A stretch of DNA of 51,049 bases, from positions 1 to 51,049 of the forward strand of contig JWZX01003175.1 of NCBI GenBank assembly GCA_001275005.1, in the 5' to 3' direction. The position numbers and the translations under genes were made by a program. Shown here one piece after another: positions 44,890-51,049 of this stretch (positions within the stretch are counted from its first letter, which is position 1; the number at the start of each line of letters is the position of its first letter). This DNA is from Chrysochromulina tobinii. Taxonomy: Eukaryota > Haptophyta > Prymnesiales > Chrysochromulinaceae. The notes under the pieces were generated by a model. It made no database searches and was not told where the DNA came from. It saw only the letters and a program-made list of their open reading frames with translations.

Positions 44890-46668
44890 ATGTCGGGCAT
44901 CCCACCTCCCAACATCGCCATCATCGGCGGCGGGATCGGCGGCGCCTTTGCGGCCGCGTGGCTCCGCAACGCGTCGGTGCGCCACCTCGACGTCTACGAG
45001 GCAAGCGAGCGTATCGGCGGCCGCACGCTCGCCACGCAGGATCAGGATGAGACATGGGCGACTGTGGAGCTCGGCGCGACGATGGGCATCACTGAAAATC
45101 GCTATATCCTCGAGGCGGCGCGGTCGCTCGGCCTTGCCACAGAGCTGCGTTCTGAGGTGAGCTGGCGGGGCGGCGGGCGCCTTGCGATCGTGGGCGCGGG
45201 TCGAAAGCTCGCCTTCGAGGAGGGGGCTTGGAAGGCGACGACGCTCGTGCGCCTGCTCTCGCGCTACGGCGGGCGAACGCTCTACCGCCTGGGGCAACAA
45301 GGATCAGAGTCTATCCGCAACTTCAGCCGCATCTACGCCGCTCAGGATGACGGCCGAGCTTTTGCGACCGTCGATGAGTTGCTCGCAGTCGGCGGCTTGC
45401 ACGAGTGGCCGCGGCGATCCTGCGCCGAGGCCATGGCGGTGCTCTTCTCCGACGCCGCCGCTCCGGCGGCCACGGAGCTCGTGGCCGGCTTGATGCGCAA
45501 CAATTATGGGCAAGACTGGGCGCCGAGTGGCGCTCTGTGCTGCTTCACTGCCATCGCGCCTCTCGCAGCGGGCGGCTCTGCAGCTGCCATTGGACTGGTG
45601 GGAGGCTGGGAAGAACTGACGCGCGGGCTCCTACAAAGCAGCAGCCGCAGCCGCAGCCGGCGCGGTAGTGCGGGCGAAGACGATCCTGCCGCTGCCACCA
45701 TCGGTGCGACGAGACCCCAGCTCCATCTCAGCAGGCAAGTCACGTCAGTCGTCACACAAGATGACGGCCGTTTCGTCCTGAGCTTCGCTGACGGCTCGTC
45801 GGCTGCGCGCGTGTACGACCATGTGGTGCTCGCGGCGCCGTGCCCGACGCTGCCGGCGACCGCGGAGGCGCACGACGAGAGCCCCAACCTGCTACGCCGC
45901 TGCGCCCCGGTGCCCTACCAGCACGTGTACGTAACGCTCGTCTGGGGCCTGCTCGATCCTGCATATTTTGGCAAGTCCGAGCACGCCGCGAGCTTCAACG
46001 CCAAGTTCTCGGACGTGCTCGTCGCCGACGCGGCGGGCCGTTCGGTGCCGTTCTTGAGCATCGGCCGCTTCGACGAGCAGCACGCGCCCCCTGCTCACGA
46101 CAGCGCGCCCCCTGCGTTCCCTTCGGCGGCGGTGAGCGCTCACGACAGCGCGGAGTGCGCGCGCCTGTACGCCGGCGCTCACGACGGCGCGGGCGCGATC
46201 CCGCGCTGGAAACTCTTCTCGGCGCAGGAGCTGAGCCCGGCGGACCTCGCGCCGCTCATTCTGTGCCACGAGGAGAGGCTGACGGTACGGCATGCGTGGA
46301 CCTCGCCCGGCGCGTACCCGATCAGTCGGCCACGCAACCTGAGCTCATTCGTGCTGCATGAGAGTGTAAGCGGTGGCCTGTTCCTCCACCCCTCCGCCAT
46401 CGAGGCGGCCACTAGTGCCATGGAGGTGGTCGCCGTCGCCGCACGCAACGCAGCGCTCCTGTTGGTGCAGCGGCTCGCGCAGATACGCCGAGCCAATCGC
46501 CTGCGGGAAAACGCCGAGCTTCACCAGAAGTTCGTCGAGGCGAACGCCGCGAGGGCGGAGGCGGACGCCGCGCCACCAAAGTCGCAGTTCCCGCGAGGGG
46601 AGACGCCGAACGCCAAAGTTGGAAAGGGCGAGTGTGCTGCTGGCGAGCGTGTGCAGCCAGGGGAGTGA
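44890..46668 (+). CDS. PCYOX1: prenylcysteine oxidase-like FAD enzyme
   Basis: 592 residues, ATG at 44890, single exon. The Rossmann FAD-binding segment is IAIIGGGIGGAFAA, followed by DVYEASERIGGRT and an ELGAT-type flavin contact. Downstream, NFSRIYAAQDDGRAFATVDELL, MRNNYGQDW and IGLVGGWEELTRGLLQ match prenylcysteine oxidase landmarks, as does the C-terminal substrate domain (WTSPGAYP, FVLHESVSGGLFLHPS). The enzyme cleaves the thioether of farnesyl- or geranylgeranyl-cysteine released from prenylated proteins. Human PCYOX1 is 505 residues with a signal peptide; here no signal peptide is seen and there is an 80-residue, charged C-terminal extension. Two low-complexity inserts (SSSRSRSRR and a Pro/Ala/His segment) also add length. 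Confidence 0.88.
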   Translation: MSGIPPPNIAIIGGGIGGAFAAAWLRNASVRHLDVYEASERIGGRTLATQDQDETWATVELGATMGITENRYILEAARSLGLATELRSEVSWRGGGRLAIVGAGRKLAFEEGAWKATTLVRLLSRYGGRTLYRLGQQGSESIRNFSRIYAAQDDGRAFATVDELLAVGGLHEWPRRSCAEAMAVLFSDAAAPAATELVAGLMRNNYGQDWAPSGALCCFTAIAPLAAGGSAAAIGLVGGWEELTRGLLQSSSRSRSRRGSAGEDDPAAATIGATRPQLHLSRQVTSVVTQDDGRFVLSFADGSSAARVYDHVVLAAPCPTLPATAEAHDESPNLLRRCAPVPYQHVYVTLVWGLLDPAYFGKSEHAASFNAKFSDVLVADAAGRSVPFLSIGRFDEQHAPPAHDSAPPAFPSAAVSAHDSAECARLYAGAHDGAGAIPRWKLFSAQELSPADLAPLILCHEERLTVRHAWTSPGAYPISRPRNLSSFVLHESVSGGLFLHPSAIEAATSAMEVVAVAARNAALLLVQRLAQIRRANRLRENAELHQKFVEANAARAEADAAPPKSQFPRGETPNAKVGKGECAAGERVQPGE

Positions 46669-47062
46669 CGGCAGCGTGTGGCTGAGGGCATGTTGTAGGG
46701 GTAACGGGAAACACATGTGAGATGTGTTATCATCGGTATCGCGTGCGCCTTCGTGCGTCTGGCGAAACCGAAGTGCAGCAACAGCGGGTGCAGCAAAAGG
46801 AACCCTCGATAAGATATGGCTTATGGGAGAGAGCTTGTGGCCGGACGTGAATTTGAGACTGTGTGGTGAGCGCGCGCGCGCGCGCATGGGTGGGGGACCG
46901 CGACGAAACTGACTAACAAACAGACTGTGAATTTGAGCTCGGGTCGGCTGCTTTTCCGTCGTGATCGCCAGCCTGGCGTCCGAGAAGAAGCGGACGCGCC
47001 CACAAACTGGGCAGACCAGGAAAGGGCCCACGCGCGCACGTGCAAGTACTTCGATCGCTGTG
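46669..47062. promoter_or_regulatory. presumed promoter/5' UTR of NFS1
   Basis: About 390 bp between the prenylcysteine oxidase stop and the NFS1 start. It has a (CG)n run at 46870-46885 and a 23-bp element at 46892-46914 shared exactly with the promoter of the last gene in the window. Confidence 0.4.
46892..46914 (+). promoter_or_regulatory. 23-bp element upstream of NFS1, shared with the TPR gene
   Basis: The core GACCGCGACGAAACTGACT is preceded by five G. The identical 23 bp occurs at 49679-49701. Both copies are on the sense strand, 150 and 110 bp before the ATG. Both have GGTGAGCGCG just upstream and TGTGAATT 20-30 bp downstream. Confidence 0.45.
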
Positions 47063-48400
47063 ATGCAGCTGCGCAACTTGTCTCAGTTGCTTGTCGCCCG
47101 CGGCCGATTCTCGCGCGCCGCTGGCTCCTGGCGCGGCCTCATCACTTCGGCAGGGGGCGAAGTGGTCAGCATCGCTGGGCAGCATCGGCCCGGGCGGGCC
47201 ATCTACCTCGACTCGCAGGCGACGACGCCGCTCGATCCGCGTGCGCTGGATGCCATGCTGCCATATCTGACGGGCGTCTACGGCAATCCGCACTCGCGCA
47301 CGCACGCCTACGGCTGGGAGTCGGGTGACGCCGTCGAGACGGCGCGCGAGCAGGTGGCGTCGCTGATCAGTGCGGACCCCAAGGAGATCATCTTCACGTC
47401 GGGCGCGACCGAGTCGAACAATATGGCGATCAAGGGCGTGGCTCACTTTTACAAGGAGAAGAAGAACCATCTGATCACCACGGTGACCGAGCACAAGTGC
47501 GTGCTCGACTCGTGTCGCTCGCTTCAACGGGAGGGCTTCGAGGTCACCTACCTGCCGGTGGGCAAGGACGGGCTGGTGGACCTGAAGGCACTCGAGGCGG
47601 CCATTCGGCCCGAGACGGTGCTCGTCTCCGTCATGCACGTGAACAATGAGATCGGCGTCGTGCAGCCCATCGCGGAGATTGGCAAGCTGTGCCGGTCGCG
47701 CAAGGTCTTCCTCCACATCGATGCGGCCCAATCTGTGGGCAAGATCCCGGTGGACGTTGACGCGCTCCACGTCGACCTGATGTCCATCTCGGCGCACAAG
47801 CTGTACGGCCCCAAGGGCATCGGCGCGCTCTACGTGCGCCGTCGACCACGCGTGCGCCTGGAACCCGTCTTCTCCGGAGGAGGGCAGGAGCGTGGCATGC
47901 GGAGTGGCACGCTGCCGCCGCCTCTGATCGCAGGTTTCGGCGCGGCGTGCGAGATCTCGGGGCGCGAGATGGCGCGCGACCTCGCGCACGTGCAGCGGCT
48001 CTCACGCAAGCTGCACAAGGGCATTGTGGAGGCCATCCCCCATGTGGTCGTCAACGGCTCCATGGACTCTCGCTACCCCGGCAACCTGAACGTGTCGTTC
48101 GCGTACGTCGAAGGCGAGTCGCTCATCATGGCGCTCAAGGACGTCGCCGTCTCGTCAGGCTCGGCGTGCACCTCCGCCTCACTCGAACCCAGCTACGTGC
48201 TGCGCGCGCTCGGCGTCGAGGAAGACATGGCGCATACCTCGATCCGGTTCGGCATTGGTCGGTTCACCACGGACGCCGAGGTGGACTATGCGATACAGAC
48301 GTGCGTGAAGCACGTGGAGCGGCTGCGCCAGATGTCGCCGCTGTGGGAGATGGTACAGGAGGGCATTGATCTGCGCACCATCAAGTGGTCGTCCCATTGA
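47063..48400 (+). CDS. NFS1: mitochondrial cysteine desulfurase
   Basis: 445 residues, single exon, ATG at [20 protein letters not shown], an amphipathic Arg-rich mitochondrial presequence. The PLP-dependent aminotransferase class V fold follows, with [58 protein letters not shown] (His stacking on PLP), [38 protein letters not shown] (PLP lysine), and the mobile loop with catalytic Cys, [19 protein letters not shown]. It ends LRTIKWSSH, the usual eukaryotic NFS1 terminus that contacts frataxin and ISCU. It takes sulfur from cysteine for Fe-S cluster assembly. The match is full length without insertions. Confidence 0.96.
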   Translation: MQLRNLSQLLVARGRFSRAAGSWRGLITSAGGEVVSIAGQHRPGRAIYLDSQATTPLDPRALDAMLPYLTGVYGNPHSRTHAYGWESGDAVETAREQVASLISADPKEIIFTSGATESNNMAIKGVAHFYKEKKNHLITTVTEHKCVLDSCRSLQREGFEVTYLPVGKDGLVDLKALEAAIRPETVLVSVMHVNNEIGVVQPIAEIGKLCRSRKVFLHIDAAQSVGKIPVDVDALHVDLMSISAHKLYGPKGIGALYVRRRPRVRLEPVFSGGGQERGMRSGTLPPPLIAGFGAACEISGREMARDLAHVQRLSRKLHKGIVEAIPHVVVNGSMDSRYPGNLNVSFAYVEGESLIMALKDVAVSSGSACTSASLEPSYVLRALGVEEDMAHTSIRFGIGRFTTDAEVDYAIQTCVKHVERLRQMSPLWEMVQEGIDLRTIKWSSH

Positions 48401-48430
48401 CGGCGCCCAATTCCAATTTGGGGACATGCG

Positions 48431-48478
48431 ACGGTTACATTGACGGTTACATTGACGGTTACATTGACGGTTACATTG
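48431..48478 (+). repeat. four 12-bp repeats after NFS1, inside a longer direct repeat
   Basis: Four exact copies of ACGGTTACATTG. They are flanked on both sides by a similar block (GGCGCCCAATT, then TTTGGGGACATGCGAC) at about 48402-48432 and 48481-48506. They lie within 30 bp of the NFS1 stop, so they are probably in its 3' UTR. Confidence 0.9.
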
Positions 48479-48804
48479 ACGGCGCCCAATTTGGGGACAT
48501 GCGACGCACCCTGCGACGGGCGATGTGGAAGCCTGACGCACATGATGAGCCACATGCTGCCGCGTGGAGGGAAGAGAGGGGGTTTTGAGTCGCATCTTTC
48601 GGTCGGCAAGGGCCGAGGCGGGTGCCTGGCACGGAGCGAAACTGCTTGAACTGCTTGTACGAGTGTGACGGATTGGGTAGCGCGTTGTTTGTGACTTCGA
48701 GATGGTGCAAGTTTCGTCCGGTTTGGAACAGTACGCATCGGAAATTGAGGTTCGTCATCTCGCGTGCATCGACGAAATCGCGCACACATTGACCGATCTC
48801 TCGA

Positions 48805-49368
48805 ATGCTGAGTTCGGACTTCATCGTCATGGGCGTGGCGGAGATTGAGACCGGAAACCATCGATATATTTGTGACGCGCTCCTCACGTCACTCCACAAC
48901 CCGCGCCGTTCGCTTGTCGAGTCGGTGACCCTCACGTCGAACAACATGCGTCAGACGGACTTCATCCTCGTGGGCCCCACGAGAGACGTGCTGCCCCTTG
49001 CTGAGGACCCCGCCTGCCAGGCGGCATGGGTGCACAATCACCGCCGTACCCTTGCTCACGCCGCCGACTGCCACACGCTTCAGCTGCGGGTCGAGTGCCC
49101 CACCAACCTCGAGGCCAAAGTCGACCTCCCTGGCGGTGTATACGACTGCAGCTACTCGAGCAATGGAGACTCGACCCCCTCTCCTTGCACACCTTCGCGC
49201 GCTGGTGACTTCTTCATCGCCGGCAAGAGGGTCGATACTCCTTGCCCTGGCCGCCGCAAGCTGAATGTTCAGCCGTCGCCATCGATCTTGCAGGAGGTGA
49301 AGCTTCAATTGCGTGAGCGCAACGAGCGCACCTCAAACGATTCAGTCATGAGCCCGGTCATCTCATGA
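48805..49368 (+). CDS. possible small protein of unknown function
   Basis: 187 residues if the first ATG (MLSSDFIVMGVAEIE) is used. I do not recognise a family. Content: ETGNHRYICDALLTSL, a hydrophobic TDFILVGPTRDVLPLAED, several Cys (CQAAW, DCHTLQLRVECP, YDCSYSS, PCPGRRK) and a basic helical end (LQEVKLQLRERNER). Another short open frame, 48702-48850, begins with a good ATG (MVQVSSGLEQYASE) and could be a first exon or a frame-broken start. The antisense strand is also open over much of this stretch, so coding status is uncertain. The four Cys-containing clusters are the best sign that the plus frame is real. Confidence 0.35.
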   Translation: MLSSDFIVMGVAEIETGNHRYICDALLTSLHNPRRSLVESVTLTSNNMRQTDFILVGPTRDVLPLAEDPACQAAWVHNHRRTLAHAADCHTLQLRVECPTNLEAKVDLPGGVYDCSYSSNGDSTPSPCTPSRAGDFFIAGKRVDTPCPGRRKLNVQPSPSILQEVKLQLRERNERTSNDSVMSPVIS

Positions 49369-49811
49369 CGTGGGGAGAAGAAGATCCAAGATCATCACAC
49401 CCGGGCGGTACCCCTGAACCCGGAGTGCCGCCATGGGTGCGCTGCCGCTTCGGGTACCTGTGCAGGGTACTTGTGGACGCCTCGAGGACGCCCCACTGCG
49501 CGCACTGAGCCGCAGCGTACCTTCCCCGGCCGTGCCGTCCTCAGCGATGGTGCACACACCTGATGTACAGCACTTTCAAGGTAGTACTAGAGTATGCAAG
49601 GTCGTAAGTAAGGCGCTGCTCGAGTGTACGATATTGAGCGGTGGAGCCGTCCTTTGAGACGATCGTGCGGTGAGCGCGGGGGGACCGCGACGAAACTGAC
49701 TGACTGACGGAGGGGGATGTGAATTGGCCTGTTTTTTCGGTGTGTCGGCGACTTTCGTGAACGAACCCCTAAAAAGGACAGCTCGATCATCCTTGCAAAC
49801 GGCTCTGGTCA
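49369..49811. promoter_or_regulatory. presumed promoter of the TPR/coiled-coil gene
   Basis: About 440 bp with no gene seen. It holds the second copy of the 23-bp element (49679-49701) followed by TGTGAATTGG and a T run (TGTTTTTTCGGTG). It should contain the transcription start of the gene at 49812. Confidence 0.4.
49679..49701 (+). promoter_or_regulatory. 23-bp element upstream of the TPR gene
   Basis: Exact second copy of the NFS1 upstream element, 110 bp before the ATG. The flanks are partly similar (GGTGAGCGCG before, TGTGAATT after), but the rest has diverged. This suggests selection on the element rather than a recent duplication. Confidence 0.45.
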
Positions 49812-51049
49812 ATGCCTCCAACTTCGAGTTCCTCAGCCACCAACCTTTCCGCACGCGCGATGGACCCCAAGAGGTCCAAGCTTGCGACGCTCAAGAATCT
49901 GCCCGCCGCGGCCAACGCCTTTGCTGCTGGAGCGGTCGCCAAGGCGTCCGGCCAGAACGGCCTCTTCGTGCCCGACGGCCAGACGACTGCGCCGGCGAGC
50001 TCCGCAGGCAGCAGCCGTGCGTCGACAGCGATGGAGCCGGTGCCGCCGCCGCCGCGTGCACCGCCGCCCGCGGCGCGTGGTGCCGAGCTCGCACGGCTGC
50101 TGAGCGCCATCGGCACAGACCTACACGCTCCAGCCGCCGACGTCGCGCTGGCATTCTTGAGGCGCGCCCTCGCCTCGGCGCCCAAGGGCGGCGCGCTCGA
50201 GGCGGAGGTGATGGGCAACGTGTGCGTGGCGCTCAATTCGCTTGGTCGGCACTCAGAGGCGCTGCAGATGGCCGAGAACGCGTGCGAGGTGCTCCGCGCG
50301 GGTGGCGGCGGCCGCACGGCGCAGACCCAACTCGCGGCGATGCTGCACAACAAATCATGCTGCCACGAGTTCCTCGGCAATCGGACGGCGGCACTGGAGA
50401 CGGCAGAGGCGGGGCTGAAGCTCGCCACGAAGCTCGGGCTTCCCGACGACGACGCGCTCCTGCAGCGGCTCACCCAGTCCAAGGCCGATCTAGTGAAAGC
50501 TCTCACCGACCCGTCCCTTGCCAAGAAGGCGGCCGTCGTGGCCGACGATGGAGGCGGCAAGGGCAAAAGCCGCGTGGCAATGCTCGCGTCGGACACGCTG
50601 GCGCTGCGCTGCTCGCTGCCGCTGCTCGAGGGGCTGCTGACTGCCAAGGCCGAGGCCGAGGCCGCGCGCGACGAGGCGCGCACCGCTGCGAACGACGCGC
50701 GAGCGAAGGCGGAGGAGGAGGCGGAGAAGGCCAGAAGGCAGGTGGCCGAGGTGGAGGCGGCGATGCGCAAGGCGGCGGAGGAGGCGCAGCTCCGGCTGTC
50801 CGTCGAGCAGGCGGGCGCCGTCGCGCTGCAGCAGAAGCTCAACGCCGCGGCCAACGCGGAGAAGGACGCCGAGCTCGCGACGGCGGCGAGGGCTCGGGAG
50901 GCGGCGCTAGAGGAACTCAGGCAGCAGCTAAACGAGTCGCGCACCGCGTGCGCGTCCACGGAGGAGCAGCGGCGCGCGGCGGCCGAGGCGGCCGCGGCGG
51001 CCAAGGCGGCGCTCGAGACGGCGCGACGCGAGGCGGCCGAGGCGGCGGC
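49812..51049 (+). CDS. TPR and coiled-coil protein, 5' part (3' end outside window)
   Basis: An open frame from ATG 49812 (MPPTSSSSATNLSARAMDP) continues to the right edge with no stop, about 412 residues so far. After a Ser/Pro/Ala-rich N-terminus (VPPPPRAPPPAARG), residues about 95-230 hold helix pairs of tetratricopeptide type (AEVMGNVCVALNSLGRHSEAL, AAMLHNKSCCHEFLGNRTAAL then ETAEAGLKLA). From about residue 275 to the edge it is a highly charged Ala/Glu/Arg coiled coil (EARTAANDARAKAEEEAEKA). TPRs bind peptide partners; the long coiled coil suggests a dimeric scaffold, for example kinesin-light-chain-like, but no kinesin-binding heptad signature is seen. The last bases are strongly GCG/GAG biased. 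The second ATG (MDPKRSK, 49860) is a possible alternative start. Confidence 0.75.
   Translation, partial: MPPTSSSSATNLSARAMDPKRSKLATLKNLPAAANAFAAGAVAKASGQNGLFVPDGQTTAPASSAGSSRASTAMEPVPPPPRAPPPAARGAELARLLSAIGTDLHAPAADVALAFLRRALASAPKGGALEAEVMGNVCVALNSLGRHSEALQMAENACEVLRAGGGGRTAQTQLAAMLHNKSCCHEFLGNRTAALETAEAGLKLATKLGLPDDDALLQRLTQSKADLVKALTDPSLAKKAAVVADDGGGKGKSRVAMLASDTLALRCSLPLLEGLLTAKAEAEAARDEARTAANDARAKAEEEAEKARRQVAEVEAAMRKAAEEAQLRLSVEQAGAVALQQKLNAAANAEKDAELATAARAREAALEELRQQLNESRTACASTEEQRRAAAEAAAAAKAALETARREAAEAA

Noticed and set aside
46913-47989. Open frame antisense to NFS1
   Set aside because: Arg/Leu-rich shadow of a firmly identified gene.
49787-51004. Long Ser/Ala-rich open frame on the minus strand at the right edge
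   Set aside because: It mirrors the Ala/Glu coiled coil of the plus-strand gene, which has a sensible N-terminus, TPR helices and promoter element.
1-51049. tRNA or rRNA genes
   Set aside because: I looked for T-loop words (GGTTCGAATCC type) and conserved rRNA stretches on both strands and found none with a matching acceptor stem.

Overview
The window reads as nuclear DNA of a GC-rich, photosynthetic, single-celled eukaryote with a complex (secondary) plastid. It has a three-helix chlorophyll-binding light-harvesting protein, several proteins that start with a signal peptide followed by a transit-like stretch, short GT-AG introns, and ordinary eukaryotic housekeeping genes (RPA1, proteasome Rpn6, DPH5, NFS1, prenylcysteine oxidase). 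A haptophyte is my best guess, with a pelagophyte or similar alga as the alternative; this is inference from gene style, not proof.

Layout. 1-552: 3' end of a U-box protein. 1425-4904 (-): ankyrin-array kinase with a HEPN-like tail. 5228-10666 (-): an eight-exon gene in which the C-terminal half of bacterial-type UvrC is joined to UvrB. 10927-12774 (+): EF-hand protein. 13059-16805 (+): proline-rich/membrane/ankyrin protein. 17227-18600 (-): glycosyltransferase-like protein. 19379-21562 (-): SPX-DASS phosphate transporter, divergent from 21807-23699 (+), a BRCA1/BARD1-like RING-BRCT protein. 23836-24665 (+): light-harvesting protein. 24858-27683 (+): SMARCAL1-like SNF2 helicase. 27979-29343 (-): DPH5. 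29500-30420 (+): unknown. 30495-32798 (+): RPA1. 33064-34581 (+): Rpn6. 35586-36158 (-): ankyrin tail-anchored protein. 36561-37524 (-): RsuA-type pseudouridine synthase. 38025-38600 (-): LPA3-like plastid protein. 38798-39310 (+): jagunal-like protein. 40453-41797 (-): exostosin-like protein. 42603-43400 (-): SHOCT-tail protein. 43880-44644 (+): FkbM methyltransferase. 44890-46668 (+): prenylcysteine oxidase. 47063-48400 (+): NFS1. 49812 to the end (+): a TPR/coiled-coil protein that runs off the window.

The most unusual content is the UvrC-UvrB fusion and the way introns look here. The fusion has lost the GIY-YIG nuclease and both UVR contact motifs, but it keeps the RNase H-like nuclease residues, the helix-hairpin-helix and the UvrB helicase motifs. 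Its N-terminus suggests plastid import, so a plastid nucleotide-excision enzyme is the simplest reading. Five of its introns, and both introns of the SNF2 gene, are filled with a 10-bp minisatellite (TGATGGCCTC) in the sense orientation. Several introns have a length exactly equal to the offset of a direct repeat that spans the splice sites. This looks like introns made by tandem duplication, or introner-like elements caught while young.

Four DNA-maintenance genes (UvrC-UvrB, BRCA1/BARD1-like, SNF2, RPA1) lie within about 28 kb, which may be chance. Three genes each carry a one-base surplus, two of them at homopolymer runs. Assembly error is at least as likely as gene decay for those.
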